NCBI GenBank assembly: GCA_023423995.1 | Contig: JAFAEL010000098.1 | Coordinates: forward strand, 62,001 to 126,000 | DNA from: Pseudomonadota bacterium | GTDB lineage: Bacteria > Pseudomonadota > Alphaproteobacteria > Rhizobiales > Beijerinckiaceae | Direction: 5' to 3' | Length of the DNA stretch: 64,000 bases | Shown: positions 8,951-18,040 of the stretch, in pieces | Position numbering within the stretch: position 1 is the stretch's first letter | Layout of the letters: each line of letters begins with the position of its first letter | Made by a program: the position numbers and the translations under genes | Notes under the pieces: generated by a model | Told to the model about the DNA's origin: nothing | What the model saw: the letters and a program-made list of their open reading frames with translations, nothing else | Database searches by the model: none

Positions 8951-10309
8951 CTACGGCCGCGTCGGGTCGAAATGCTTCCGCAGCTTCCGGCCATAGGCCT
9001 TGTAGTCCTTCTGGAAGGCGTCGAGCCCGGCCGCATAGGCCGTGACCCGCTGCGGAAAGCGGGTCTCGAACATGAAGGCCATGGTGCCTTCCAGCTTGTG
9101 CGGCTTGAGCTCCACGTTCGAGTTCTTCTCGAACGCCTCCTCGTCCGGCCCGTGCGGCAGCATCATGTTGTGCAGCGACACGCCGCCCGGCACGAAGCCT
9201 TCCGGCTTCGCGTCATAGCGGCCGTAGATCAGGCCCATGAACTCGCTCATCACGTTCATGTGGTACCAGGGCGGCCTGAAGGTGTTCTCGGCGACCATCC
9301 AGCGGTCGGGGAAGATGACGAAGTCGATATTCGCCGTGCCCGGCGTCTCCGACGGCGAGGTCAGGACGGTGAAGATCGACGGGTCGGCGTGGTCGTAGAG
9401 GACCGGCCCGACCGGCGAATAGCGGCGGAGATCGTATTTGTAGGGGGCGTAGTTGCCGTGCCAGGCGACGACGTCCAGCGGCGAGTGGTCGATGTCCGTC
9501 ACCCAGAGCGTGCCGCCCCATTTGACGTACAGCTTGGACGGCGCGTCGCGGTCCTCATAGGCCGCCATGGGCGTGAGGAAATCGCGCGGGTTGGCGAGGC
9601 AGTTCGCGCCGATCGGCCCGCGCTCGGGCAGCGAGAAGGCGCCCCCATAGTTCTCGCAGAGATAGCCGCGCGCCGGCCCGCCCAGCAGCTCGACCCGGAT
9701 CTTCACGCCGCGCGGGATGATGGCGATCTCGCCAGGCTCGATGTCGATGATGCCGAATTCGGTCGCGAGCCGTAGCCGCCCCTCCTGCGGCACGAAGAGC
9801 ATCTCGCCATCGGCATTGTAGAAGTACTCGTCCTCCATGGATCGCGTGCAGAAGTAGAGATGCGCGCCCATGCCGGCCTGCGAGCCGGCATCGCCGGCCG
9901 TCGTCATCGTGCGCACGCCCTCCACGAAGGAGAGCGGCTCCTCCGGGATCGGCACGGGCGACCAGCGCATCGGCGCGATCGGCACGTCCACCTCATGCGC
10001 GGGCGCCGTGCGCCACAGGCCGATATCCGCCTTCTCGAAATCGCCCCAATAGGCGACGGTCGGCCGGATCCGGTACAGCCACGTGCGCTCGTTGGTTGTG
10101 CGCGGCGCCGTGAAGGGCGAGCCCGAGAGCTGCTCGGCATAGAGCCCGTAGGGGCATTTCTGCGGCGAGTTGCGCCCGATCGGGAGGGCGCCCGGCAGCG
10201 CCTCCGTCTCGAAACCGTTGCCGAAGCCCGACATGTAGCCGGGCTCGAGCGCGCTCTGGCCGGTGCGTCCCTGGTCGAGCGCGAAGCCGGACGGGTTCTG
10301 CACGTTCAT
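8951..10309 (-). CDS. hmgA: Homogentisate 1,2-dioxygenase
   Basis: A 452-residue non-heme Fe(II) dioxygenase opening the homogentisate ring to maleylacetoacetate. The conserved N-terminal region [19 protein letters not shown], the central [11 protein letters not shown] and the iron-ligand regions [12 protein letters not shown] (His and Glu) and [14 protein letters not shown] (His) are all present. Full length. It starts 39 bases after the hpd stop and is probably cotranscribed with it. fahA follows after a palindrome-rich spacer. Confidence 0.98.
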   Translation of the reverse strand: MNVQNPSGFALDQGRTGQSALEPGYMSGFGNGFETEALPGALPIGRNSPQKCPYGLYAEQLSGSPFTAPRTTNERTWLYRIRPTVAYWGDFEKADIGLWRTAPAHEVDVPIAPMRWSPVPIPEEPLSFVEGVRTMTTAGDAGSQAGMGAHLYFCTRSMEDEYFYNADGEMLFVPQEGRLRLATEFGIIDIEPGEIAIIPRGVKIRVELLGGPARGYLCENYGGAFSLPERGPIGANCLANPRDFLTPMAAYEDRDAPSKLYVKWGGTLWVTDIDHSPLDVVAWHGNYAPYKYDLRRYSPVGPVLYDHADPSIFTVLTSPSETPGTANIDFVIFPDRWMVAENTFRPPWYHMNVMSEFMGLIYGRYDAKPEGFVPGGVSLHNMMLPHGPDEEAFEKNSNVELKPHKLEGTMAFMFETRFPQRVTAYAAGLDAFQKDYKAYGRKLRKHFDPTRP

Positions 10310-10348
10310 GGGACGCTCTCCTCGCCTATGTCGTTGCCGCGGCGCCGG

Positions 10349-11464
10349 TCAGGCCGGCTCCGCCTTCAGCACCCCGCGGCGGATCTGGTCTTCCTCGATC
10401 GACTCGAAGAGCGCCTTGAAGTTGCCCTCGCCGAAGCCGTCGTCACCCTTGCGCTGGATGAACTCGAAGAAGATGGGCCCGATCGCGGTCTGGCCGAAAC
10501 GCTGCAGCAATACCTTGGTGAAGCCACCCTCGACCACCCCCTCGCCATCGATCAGGATGCCGTTGCGCTGCAGGCGCTCCACGTCCTCGCCATGCTTCGG
10601 CAGGCGCTTGTCGATGCGGGCATAATAGACGTCGTTCGGGGCCGGCATGAACTCGACCCCGCTCGCCAGCAGCGTCTCGATCGACTCGTAGAGATCGCGC
10701 GAGCCGAGCGCGACGTGCTGGATGCCCTCGCCCTTGTATTCCTTGAGGTATTCCTCGATCTGGCCCTGCTCGCCGGCATCCTCGTTGATCGGGATGCGGA
10801 TCTTGCCGTCCGGGCTCGTCATGGCGCGCGAGTGCAGGCCGGTGAGCTTTCCGGCGATGTCGAAGTAGCGGATCTGCCGGAAGTTGAAGAGCTTTTCGTA
10901 GAAGCCCGCCCATTCGTTCAAGCGGCCGCGATGGACGTTGTGCGTCAGGTGGTCGATGTACCAGAGCCCGGCGCCCTCGGGATGCGGATCCTTCTCGCCC
11001 GTCCAGGTGAAGTCGATGTCGTAGATCGACCCTTTGGCTCCGTATCGGTCGACCAGGTAGATGTGCAGCCCGCCGATCCCCTCGATGACCGGGATGGTCA
11101 GCTCGCCCGCCGCAACCTCCCGCTCGACGGGCTTTGCGCCGAGCGCGATCGCGCGCTCATAGGCCCTCTTCGCGTCGACGACCCGGAACGCCATGGCGGG
11201 TGCCGACGGCCCGTGCTCGGCCGCGAACCGGGCCGCGAAGGAGCCGGGCTCCGCGTTCAGGAGGAGGTTGATGTCGCCCTGGCGGTAGAGCGTGACGTCC
11301 TTCGAGCGGTGCCTGGCGACGGCGGAAAAACCCATCTGCCGGAACAGCCGGTCGAGCGCGGCGGGGTCCGGGTGGCAGAACTCCACGAATTCGAAGCCGT
11401 CCGTTCCCATCGGGTTCTCGTCCGAGATCGCGGGCGGGGGAGCGTCGTGCGGAAAGGGACCCAT
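10349..11464 (-). CDS. hpd: 4-hydroxyphenylpyruvate dioxygenase
   Basis: A 371-residue Fe(II) dioxygenase converting 4-hydroxyphenylpyruvate to homogentisate. The metal ligands fit HLTHNVHRG (His), [13 protein letters not shown] (His) and the C-terminal FFEFIQRKG (Glu). The ATG at 11464 has a strong AAGGAGG site, so the longer in-frame extension to 11563 is rejected. It is first in the hpd-hmgA-fahA order and is divergent from an Lrp-type regulator whose start is 113 bases away. Confidence 0.97.
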   Translation of the reverse strand: MGPFPHDAPPPAISDENPMGTDGFEFVEFCHPDPAALDRLFRQMGFSAVARHRSKDVTLYRQGDINLLLNAEPGSFAARFAAEHGPSAPAMAFRVVDAKRAYERAIALGAKPVEREVAAGELTIPVIEGIGGLHIYLVDRYGAKGSIYDIDFTWTGEKDPHPEGAGLWYIDHLTHNVHRGRLNEWAGFYEKLFNFRQIRYFDIAGKLTGLHSRAMTSPDGKIRIPINEDAGEQGQIEEYLKEYKGEGIQHVALGSRDLYESIETLLASGVEFMPAPNDVYYARIDKRLPKHGEDVERLQRNGILIDGEGVVEGGFTKVLLQRFGQTAIGPIFFEFIQRKGDDGFGEGNFKALFESIEEDQIRRGVLKAEPA

Positions 11465-11577
11465 TCGAACCTCCTTGGGGGAGCGGGGATTCCAGCACGC
11501 CCTGCCCGCATGGTGCGTGCGAAGTTGACGGAACGAGGCGCTCCTGCTGCAAGAAACGCGCAAGGAGGCATTCTGTT

Positions 11578-12063
11578 TTGCTCGACACGGTCACGCTGGA
11601 TGGGTTCGACCTCAAGATCCTCGCAGCTCTGCAGCGCGACGGGCGCCTGACGAACCAGGAACTCGCGGACGAGGTCGGGCTGTCGGCGAGCCAGTGCTCT
11701 CGGCGGCGTCTCGCCCTCGAGGAGAAAGGCGTGATCCGCGGCTACCCGGCCCAACTCGCGCCGGAGCGGCTGGGCCTCGGCGTCACGGTGTTCACGCAGG
11801 TCACGCTCGCCCGGCACAGCCCCGACAACGCCCGCCGCTTCGCCGAACTCGTCCGCCGCCTCGACTTCGTCCTGGAGGCCCACGCGCTCACGGGAGACGC
11901 CGATTACCTGGTCAAGATGATCGTGCCGGACCTGCCGACCTTGTCGGAGGTCGTGAACGAGCACCTCCTGCCGCACGAAAGCGTCGCCAACGTCCGCTCG
12001 GCCGTTGTGCTGCAGACGCTGAAGACCGGCACGGCCCTGCCGCTGGGGTGGATGAGGGGGTAG
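11578..12063 (+). CDS. Lrp/AsnC-type regulator of the homogentisate genes
   Basis: A 161-residue Lrp/AsnC family regulator: an N-terminal helix-turn-helix (residues about 8-60, [20 protein letters not shown]) and a C-terminal ligand-sensing domain with [13 protein letters not shown], the conserved core of this fold. Translation begins at TTG with AAGGAGG nine bases upstream. Its divergent position beside hpd makes it the likely regulator of the tyrosine pathway, responding perhaps to tyrosine or a pathway intermediate; that is inference. Its stop is 10 bases from the left repeat of the GIY-YIG cassette. Confidence 0.9.
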   Translation: MLDTVTLDGFDLKILAALQRDGRLTNQELADEVGLSASQCSRRRLALEEKGVIRGYPAQLAPERLGLGVTVFTQVTLARHSPDNARRFAELVRRLDFVLEAHALTGDADYLVKMIVPDLPTLSEVVNEHLLPHESVANVRSAVVLQTLKTGTALPLGWMRG

Positions 12064-12073
12064 CGGGCGGCCC

Positions 12074-12226
12074 GTCATCCTCGGGCGGCGCGCAGCGACG
12101 ACCCGAGGACCGCTTGCGGAGGGCACTCTGAATGAGATGGCCGGCTTGAGGCCGACCATGACGGCCCGCTCCGCCGTCATCATCGGCCGGAGCGAAGCGG
12201 AGAGCCGAGGGCCTCTTGAAGGATGA
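12074..12226 (+). repeat. 153-bp triple-hairpin repeat, left copy
   Basis: Three hairpins in a row. The first has CCTCGGG/CCCGAGG arms, the second GGCCGGC/GCCGACC arms (imperfect), the third TCGGC/GCCGA arms. The first 38 bases match the reverse complement of the right copy at 37 of 38 positions by my alignment, and hairpins two and three match with only a few changes. The spacers between hairpins diverge. It ends 3 bases from the stop codon of the nuclease gene. Confidence 0.8.
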
Positions 12227-12229
12227 TCG

Positions 12230-12532
12230 CTACTCCGGCGCGAGGCCGGACATCTCGAAGAAGAGGTCGCGCCAAGTTGGATTGTCGCGCTCGACCAGAT
12301 CGATCTTCCAGTCGCGATACCAGCGCTTGAGGCTCTTCTCGCGCTGGATGGCGACACGAACATCCTCGTGAACCTCGTACCAGACGAGGCGCGTGCAGTT
12401 GTACTTGCTGCTGAAGCCGGGGATGAGCGACTGCCGGTGTTCAGAGATGCGGCGGACGAGATCGGTCGTAATACCGATGTAGAGCACGCCGCGCGGCTTG
12501 TTCGTGACGATGTAGACGAACGAGAACTTCAC
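12230..12532 (-). CDS. Small GIY-YIG nuclease domain protein
   Basis: A 100-residue stand-alone GIY-YIG endonuclease domain of the UvrC N-terminal/YhbQ type. VYIVTN and LYIGITTDLVRRISEHR form the signature, and IQREKSLKRW carries the later conserved acidic/basic helix. There is no extra DNA-binding domain. The start is GTG with no good ribosome site, and codon choice is less GC-biased than in the neighbours (for example KFSFVYIVTNK). It is tightly enclosed by inverted repeats, suggesting that it belongs with them rather than with the metabolic genes. Activity and target are unknown. Confidence 0.85.
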   Translation of the reverse strand: MKFSFVYIVTNKPRGVLYIGITTDLVRRISEHRQSLIPGFSSKYNCTRLVWYEVHEDVRVAIQREKSLKRWYRDWKIDLVERDNPTWRDLFFEMSGLAPE

Positions 12533-12575
12533 GAGCGGAGCTTAGCGGGACGGTTCAGCTCTGCAAGGAGCCATT

Positions 12576-12728
12576 CTCGTCCTGAGGTCCTCGGCTCTAC
12601 GCTACGCTGCGGCCGAGGATGACGGCGGGATGGTGCGCCGTCATGGTCGGCCTTGAGCCGACCATCTCGTGCAAATTGCACTTGGCTGGAGGTCCTCGGG
12701 TCGTCGCTGCGCGACGCCCGAGGATGAC
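12576..12728 (-). repeat. 153-bp triple-hairpin repeat, right copy (inverted)
   Basis: This is the reverse-complement partner of 12074-12226, of identical length. Its second hairpin is cleaner, with ATGGTCGGC/GCCGACCAT arms, and its third has CCTCGGC/GCCGAGG arms. It ends two bases before the stop codon of the GntR gene, so it may also act as that gene's transcript end. Confidence 0.8.
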
Positions 12729-12730
12729 GC

Positions 12731-13396
12731 TCACCCATAGCTCGCCAAAATCAGCTCGGCCTTGCCGCGGATGTGGCGGCGCATGAGGGCGGCGAGGGCC
12801 TCGCCGTCGCGTGCCTTCAGCAGCCGCAGCATCTCCTCGTGTTCTTCCAATGCGCGCTGCCACTGCTCCGGGGTCTTGTGGGCCGCATAGCGGGCGCGCT
12901 GGATGCGGCCGGAGAGCGTCGCGTAGATGCCCTGGAGCGTGGCATTGCGTGAGGCGGCCATGATGGCCTCGTGGATCTCGCGGTTGAGGGTGAAATAGGC
13001 GACGTTGTCGCCGGCCCGGAACGCCTCGACCATGCGGGCGTGCCGTTCTGCAATGGCGTCGATCTCCTCGTCCGTGATCGACCTGCAGGCGAGCTCGGCG
13101 GCGGTTCCTTCCAGGCCTGCCACGACCTCGATCATCTCGTCCGTCTCTTCCGGCGAGATGGACGCAACCCGCGCCCCCTTGTTCGGCAGGAGCTCCAGCA
13201 GGCCTTCCGTCGCCAGGATCTTGATCGCCTCGCGCAGCGGCGTACGCGAGATGCCGAAGCGCTCGGAGAGCTCCAGCTCGTTCACGCGGGCGCGCGGCTC
13301 GAGCTCGCCCTCGCGGATCAGTTCGCGAATGCGGTCCGCCACCTCGTCATGGAGGTAGCGCTTGCTGATCGGGGCCTTGTGGAGCGGCTGGCTCAT
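12731..13396 (-). CDS. GntR family regulator (FadR subfamily, FCD domain)
   Basis: A 221-residue regulator with an N-terminal winged helix (residues about 12-78; ELSERFGISRTPLREAIKIL) and a C-terminal all-helical FCD ligand domain whose likely metal-binding His and Asp/Glu residues lie in LNREIHEAIM and EEHEEMLRLL. Its ATG overlaps the stop of the upstream FAD/Fe-S dehydrogenase gene (ATGA), so both are one transcript. By position it probably controls that dehydrogenase and the divergent aminotransferase, with a 2-hydroxy or 2-keto acid as effector; this is inferred. Confidence 0.92.
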   Translation of the reverse strand: MSQPLHKAPISKRYLHDEVADRIRELIREGELEPRARVNELELSERFGISRTPLREAIKILATEGLLELLPNKGARVASISPEETDEMIEVVAGLEGTAAELACRSITDEEIDAIAERHARMVEAFRAGDNVAYFTLNREIHEAIMAASRNATLQGIYATLSGRIQRARYAAHKTPEQWQRALEEHEEMLRLLKARDGEALAALMRRHIRGKAELILASYG

Positions 13397-16320
13397 GCGG
13401 CCCTCAATGCCCCGTCGAGCACGCGGGCGACATGGACCGCATCGCGCCCCGCGCCGTCATGGATCTGGTGGCGGCAGCTCGTCCCGTCGGCGACGACGAG
13501 GTCGTCCGGTCCCGCCTTTCGGAGTGCCGGGAGAAGTGAGATTTCGGCCATGGCGAACGAGACGTCGATGGTCTTCGCACCGTAGCCGAAGGCCCCGGAC
13601 ATTCCGCAGCAGCTCGACTCGACGGTCCGAACCTCCAGGCCGGGCACGGCTTTCAGCACGGTCTCGACCGCTCCCATCACGCCAAAGGATTTTTGGTGGC
13701 AATGGCCGTGCAGGTGGGCAACCCGTCCGTTCTGACCGGAGAGCGGCAGCGCAATGCGCCCCGACGCGAGGTCGGCCGCGAGCGCTTCCTCGAAGAGCAG
13801 CGTGGCTTGCGCGAGAGGTTCGACCTCGGCCTTGGGCAGCAGCGCGAAGAACTCGTCCCGGAAGGTGAGCAGGCAGGAAGGCTCCAGCCCGACCACGCGG
13901 GCGCCTTTGGCTACATAGGGCGCGAGAGCGTCGAGGGTGCGGCGCGCCTCCGCGCGAGCCTCGTCGACGAGGCCGGCCGACAGGTAGGTCCGGCCGCAGC
14001 AGAGCGGGCGCTTGCCGTCCTGCGGCGCGACCCGGTGCAGGCGGTAGCCGGCGGCGCGGAGCACGCGCTCGGCCGCCTCCAGGTTCTCGCGCTCGTAATA
14101 GCGGTTGAAGGTGTCGCCGAAGAGCACGAGGTCGAGCCCGCCGCCGGCGACATCCGCTGGGGAAGCGGCAGGTCCGCCCTCGGCCCAGGGTCGGCCCCAT
14201 TTCGGCAGGGTCCGCCGGGCCGAGAAGCCGAGATAGCGCTCGGTCGCACGCGCCACCGGGCCGATGCGGTCGCGCAGGTTGAGCAGCGGCGCGAGTTTCG
14301 ATGCCACGGGCGCATAGCGGGGCAGGTGCGCGATCAGCCGCTCCTTCAGGGGCAGGCCGTGCCGGGCGTGATAGTGGTGCAGGAACTCGATCTTCATCCG
14401 GGCCATGTCGACGCCCGTCGGGCATTCGCGGCGGCAGCCCTTGCAGGAGACGCAGAGGTCGAGCGTCTCCTTCATTTCGGCCGACGTGAACGCGTCCGGC
14501 CCGAGCTGGCCGGAAATGGCGAGGCGCAGCGAGTTGGCGCGCCCGCGGGTGACGTGCTGCTCGTCGAGCGTCGCCCGATACGAGGGGCACATCGTGCCGG
14601 CGAGCGTCTTCCGACAGGTGCCGTTGTTGTTGCACATCTCGACCGCCTGGCCGAACGAGCCCCATTCGGACCAGTCCAGCACGGGCTTCGCCGGCTCCAC
14701 GGTTTGGTAGCCGGGCGGAAAACGCATCAGCGACCGGTCGTCCATTCGGTGCGGGCGGACGATCTTCGAGGGGTTCAGGCGGTTCTCCGGGTCGAACCCA
14801 TCCTTCACCTCCTCGAAGGCGCGGACGAGCCGCGTGCCGAACATCCGCTCATGGAACTCCGAGCGGGAGATGCCGTCGCCGTGCTCGCCCGAATGCGAGC
14901 CCTCGAAGCGGCGGACGAGGTCGTAGGCCGCTTCCGCAATCTCGCGCATGGCGCGCGCGCCGGCCTCGTCCTTCATGTTCAGGATCGGCCGCACATGCAG
15001 GCAGCCGACCGAGGCATGCGCGTACCAGGTGCCGACCGTGTCGTAGCGGCTGAAGAGCTCGGTCACGGCGTCGGTGTAGTCGGCGAGGTGCTCCAGCGGC
15101 ACCGCGCAATCCTCGATGAAGGAGACGGGTTTTCCGTCCCCCTTCATGGACATCATGATGTTGAGGCAGGCCTCGCGCACCTCCCAGACGGAGCGCTGGC
15201 GCGGCGGCTCGGTCACCTCGACCACGGCATCCGGAAAGCCGTGGTCGGCCATGCAGGCATCGAGGCGGCGCAGGTCCCCCCGCAGGCTCGCGAGGTCGTC
15301 CCCCGCGAATTCGACGAGCAGGAGGCAGTCCGGCTGGCCCTTGGTGATGTCGGCGAGCGTGCGGCGGAAAAGCGGGATGTCGGCCCCGAGCACCAGCACG
15401 TTGTTGTCGACGAGCTCGACCGCGACCGGCCCGAGCTCGACGAGGTGGCGCGTCGTCTCCATGGCCGAGCGGAAGGACGGGAAGTGGCAGACGCCCATCA
15501 CGCGATGCGTCGGCAGGCGCGAGAGCTTCAGCGTCACCTCGGTCGTGAAGGCGAGGGTGCCTTCCGAGCCGACGAGGAGATGGGCGAGGTTCGGATGCTC
15601 AGGAAGGAGCGCGTCGAGATTGTAGCCGCCGACCCGCCGCTGCACCTTCGGGAACATGCGCAGAATCTCGTCGTGCTCGCGGTCGGCCAGCGCGACCATG
15701 CGGTCGGCGAGGTCGGCCGCGCGATCCGATCCGGCGAAGCCCGCCGCGTTGCCGCCGCGCGGCCCGGCCGTGATCTCGTCGCCCTCGGGCAGGAGCGCCC
15801 GGATCCCGAGCACGTTGTCGACCATCTTGCCGTAGCGGATCGAGCGAGCGCCGCAGGAATTGTTCCCCGTCATACCGCCGATCGTGCAGCGGCTCGCCGT
15901 GGAGGGCTCGACGGGGAAGAACCAGCCGTCGCCCTTCAGCCGCCCGTTCAGGTGCTCGAGCACAAGCCCAGGCTCGACGACCGCGATCCCTGCCGCGACA
16001 TCGACCGAGCGGATCGCCTTCAGGTGGCGCGAGCAATCGAGCACGAGGCCGGAGCCGATCGGCTGGCCGTTCTGGGAGGTGCCCCCGCCGCGCGCGATGA
16101 CGGGCACGCCATGCTCGCGCGCGATCGTGAGCGCCGCCTGGATGTCGGCCGTGCTCTTCGGAAACAGCACGCCGGCCGGCATGATCTGGTAGATCGAGGC
16201 ATCCGTCGCGTAACGCCCGCGTGTGAAGGCGTCGAAGCGGACCTCGCCCTCTAGAGCTTTCGAAAGGCGGCGCTCCAGGCCAAGATCGCGCGACGTTCCG
16301 GCCGCGTTCAGGGTGTTCAT
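13393..16320 (-). CDS. FAD-linked 2-hydroxyacid dehydrogenase with Fe-S C-terminus (YdiJ-like)
   Basis: A 975-residue fusion. The N-terminal half is a PCMH-type FAD domain (ARGGGTSQNG and the FAD loop GGMTGNNSCGARSIRYG) with a glycolate/lactate oxidase C-terminal domain. A ferredoxin-like region follows (CNNNGTCRK, then CVSCKGCRRECPTG) and a CCG-type heterodisulfide-reductase-like end (LCCGRTYLSAG, SSCCGMSGAFGYG). This matches YdiJ-type D-2-hydroxyglutarate dehydrogenases and large D-lactate or glycolate oxidases. Divergent from an aminotransferase acting on glyoxylate-like keto acids, which fits oxidation of a 2-hydroxy acid. Exact substrate unknown. Confidence 0.88.
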   Translation of the reverse strand: MNTLNAAGTSRDLGLERRLSKALEGEVRFDAFTRGRYATDASIYQIMPAGVLFPKSTADIQAALTIAREHGVPVIARGGGTSQNGQPIGSGLVLDCSRHLKAIRSVDVAAGIAVVEPGLVLEHLNGRLKGDGWFFPVEPSTASRCTIGGMTGNNSCGARSIRYGKMVDNVLGIRALLPEGDEITAGPRGGNAAGFAGSDRAADLADRMVALADREHDEILRMFPKVQRRVGGYNLDALLPEHPNLAHLLVGSEGTLAFTTEVTLKLSRLPTHRVMGVCHFPSFRSAMETTRHLVELGPVAVELVDNNVLVLGADIPLFRRTLADITKGQPDCLLLVEFAGDDLASLRGDLRRLDACMADHGFPDAVVEVTEPPRQRSVWEVREACLNIMMSMKGDGKPVSFIEDCAVPLEHLADYTDAVTELFSRYDTVGTWYAHASVGCLHVRPILNMKDEAGARAMREIAEAAYDLVRRFEGSHSGEHGDGISRSEFHERMFGTRLVRAFEEVKDGFDPENRLNPSKIVRPHRMDDRSLMRFPPGYQTVEPAKPVLDWSEWGSFGQAVEMCNNNGTCRKTLAGTMCPSYRATLDEQHVTRGRANSLRLAISGQLGPDAFTSAEMKETLDLCVSCKGCRRECPTGVDMARMKIEFLHHYHARHGLPLKERLIAHLPRYAPVASKLAPLLNLRDRIGPVARATERYLGFSARRTLPKWGRPWAEGGPAASPADVAGGGLDLVLFGDTFNRYYERENLEAAERVLRAAGYRLHRVAPQDGKRPLCCGRTYLSAGLVDEARAEARRTLDALAPYVAKGARVVGLEPSCLLTFRDEFFALLPKAEVEPLAQATLLFEEALAADLASGRIALPLSGQNGRVAHLHGHCHQKSFGVMGAVETVLKAVPGLEVRTVESSCCGMSGAFGYGAKTIDVSFAMAEISLLPALRKAGPDDLVVADGTSCRHQIHDGAGRDAVHVARVLDGALRAA

Positions 16321-16342
16321 TCTTGTCGTTGTCCAGACCGGC

Positions 16343-16370
16343 TTGACGTGCCCGCCGGCAAAGATAATAC
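16343..16370 (+). promoter_or_regulatory. Candidate sigma70-type promoter for the aminotransferase
   Basis: TTGACG at 16343-16348 and TAATAC at 16365-16370 are separated by 16 bases. A transcript start near 16377 would fall after the in-frame ATG at 16374 and supports the GTG at 16410 as start. The AT-rich stretch here, unusual for this window, is also a plausible site for the GntR regulator. Confidence 0.4.
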
Positions 16371-16409
16371 AAAATGCAATCCGGGCAACCGCCCATCGGG
16401 GAGGGTTCA

Positions 16410-17603
16410 GTGAGCTACCAGGCCGGCCGTCATTTCCTGCAGATCCCGGGGCCCACGAACACGCCTCTTCCGGTGCTCGCCGCCATCGCGAAGCCGACCA
16501 TCGACCATCGCGGGCCGGAATTCGGCAAGCTCGGCCGCGAGGTGCTGGCCGGCATCAAGACGATCTTCAAGACCGAGAACCCGGTGATCATCTATCCGGC
16601 CTCCGGCACCGGTGCCTGGGAAGCGGCGCTCTGCAACACGCTCTCGCCCGGCGACCGCATCCTGATGGCCGAGACCGGCTGGTTCTCGACGCTCTGGAGC
16701 CGCATGGCGAAGAAGCTCGGCCTCGAGGCGGAAGTCATCCCGGGCGATTGGCGCCACGGCGTCGATGCCGGCGCGATCGAGGCGCGGCTCGCGGAAGACA
16801 AGGGCCGGTCCATCAAGGCCGTCTGCATCGTGCACAACGAGACCTCGACGGGCGTGACCTCCGGCGTCGCGGCCGTGCGGCGGGCGATCGACAAGGCGGG
16901 CCATCCGGCCCTCCTCCTCGTGGATACGATCTCCTCGCTCGGCTCGATCGACTACCGCCACGACGAATGGGGCGTAGACGTCACCGTCGGCGGCTCGCAG
17001 AAGGGCCTGATGCTGCCGCCAGGGCTGTCCTTCAACGCCATTTCGGACAAGGCGCTCGCCGCCTCCAAGTCAGCGAAGCTGCCGCGCTCGTTCTGGGACT
17101 GGGAGGAGATGCTGGCGATCAACGCCAAGGGCTTCTTCCCCTACACGCCCTCGACGAACCTCCTTCAGGGCCTGAACGTCGCGATCGGCATGCTGCACGA
17201 GGAAGGTCTCGACAACGTGTTCGCCCGGCACGACCGCGCCGCGGAGGCAACGCGCCGCTGCGTGCGCCACTGGGGCTTCGAGATCCAGTGCGCCGAGCCG
17301 GCGGAGTATTCCTCCTCGCTCACGGCCGTCCGCTTGCCCGAAGGCCATTCCGCCGACAATCTCCGGGCCGAGATCCTCGAGCGGTTCAACATGTCGCTCG
17401 GCAACGGCCTCGGGCCGCTCGCCGACAAGGTCTTCCGCATCGGCCATTTGGGCGACTTCCATAACCTGATGGTCACGGGCGTGCTCACCGGGGTCGAGAT
17501 GGGCCTGCGCGTCTGCGGCATCCCGCACAATTCCGGGGGCGTCGAGGCCGCGATGAGCTATCTCGCCGGAAATGCCGCGCCTGGCGCGATGCCGGCCAAT
17601 TGA
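16410..17603 (+). CDS. Class V aminotransferase, serine/alanine-glyoxylate type
   Basis: A 397-residue PLP enzyme of the serine-glyoxylate/alanine-glyoxylate aminotransferase family. The cofactor lysine is in TVGGSQKGLMLPPG, the opening FLQIPGPTNTPLPVL and YPASGTGAWEAAL are typical, and the end keeps RIGHLGDFHNLMV. The GTG at 16410 has GGGGAGG six bases upstream; the ATG at 16374 lacks one. It would transaminate glyoxylate or hydroxypyruvate, matching the divergent 2-hydroxyacid dehydrogenase. No other serine-cycle genes are here. Confidence 0.92.
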   Translation: MSYQAGRHFLQIPGPTNTPLPVLAAIAKPTIDHRGPEFGKLGREVLAGIKTIFKTENPVIIYPASGTGAWEAALCNTLSPGDRILMAETGWFSTLWSRMAKKLGLEAEVIPGDWRHGVDAGAIEARLAEDKGRSIKAVCIVHNETSTGVTSGVAAVRRAIDKAGHPALLLVDTISSLGSIDYRHDEWGVDVTVGGSQKGLMLPPGLSFNAISDKALAASKSAKLPRSFWDWEEMLAINAKGFFPYTPSTNLLQGLNVAIGMLHEEGLDNVFARHDRAAEATRRCVRHWGFEIQCAEPAEYSSSLTAVRLPEGHSADNLRAEILERFNMSLGNGLGPLADKVFRIGHLGDFHNLMVTGVLTGVEMGLRVCGIPHNSGGVEAAMSYLAGNAAPGAMPAN

Positions 17604-17614
17604 GGGACGAAACC

Positions 17615-18040
17615 ATGCTGACGCTCGACCAGGCCCACGCCGTCCTGCATGCCGCGATTGCCGAGGCCGGCAAGCGGGGCCTCAAGCCGCTCGCCGTGCT
17701 GGTGCTCGATGCACGCGGCGCGCTCAAGGCCGCCCTCGTGCAGGACGGCTCGTCGCTGTCGCGGGACAAGGTGGCGTTCGGCAAGGCTTATGGGGCGCTG
17801 TCGCTGGGGATCGGGTCGCGCGCGCTGCACAAGCGCGCCGAGGAGCAGCCCTATTTCGTCTCGGCCGTGAACGGCCTCTTGGGCGGCGCGCTGATCCCAG
17901 TTCCGGGTGGCGTGCTGGTCAAGGATCAGGCCGGCGCCGTGCTCGGAGCCGTGGGCATTTCGGGCGACACCTCGGACAACGACGAGGCCTGCGCCACGGC
18001 CGCCATCGCGGCCGCTGGGCTCGTAGCAGACGCCGGCTAG
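17615..18040 (+). CDS. GlcG/HbpS family heme-binding-type protein
   Basis: A 141-residue GlcG/HbpS-fold protein. Hallmarks are AHAVLHAAIAEAGKRG, the VLDARGALKA strand, DKVAFGKAYGALSLG and the Gly-rich GGVLVKDQAGAVLGAVGISGD. GlcG-type genes often accompany glycolate oxidase genes, and here it follows the aminotransferase by 11 bases in a 2-hydroxyacid cluster. The ATG at 17615 has GAGGGA 7 bases upstream. Molecular role is not established. A second member lies at 48806-49231. Confidence 0.85.
   Translation: MLTLDQAHAVLHAAIAEAGKRGLKPLAVLVLDARGALKAALVQDGSSLSRDKVAFGKAYGALSLGIGSRALHKRAEEQPYFVSAVNGLLGGALIPVPGGVLVKDQAGAVLGAVGISGDTSDNDEACATAAIAAAGLVADAG

Larger units (their letters stand above)
12074..12728. 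mobile_element. Candidate GIY-YIG cassette bounded by inverted 153-bp repeats
   Basis: A 655-base unit: left repeat (12074-12226), GIY-YIG gene on the minus strand (12230-12532), a short leader, and the right repeat (12576-12728) in inverted orientation. It fills almost the whole gap between the stops of two convergent genes (12063 and 12731). No target-site duplication is obvious at the edges. Whether the unit moves is inference from its architecture. Confidence 0.5.

Noticed and set aside
13693-16254. 853-codon open frame on the plus strand
   Set aside because: It lies opposite the FAD/Fe-S dehydrogenase, whose protein has clear motifs throughout. The antisense product is Arg/Glu/Ala/Gly-rich low complexity, as expected from a high-GC shadow.
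16374-16409. ATG at 16374 as start of the aminotransferase
   Set aside because: No ribosome site precedes it, it lies at the predicted transcript start, and the GTG at 16410 has a strong site and begins the conserved N-terminus.
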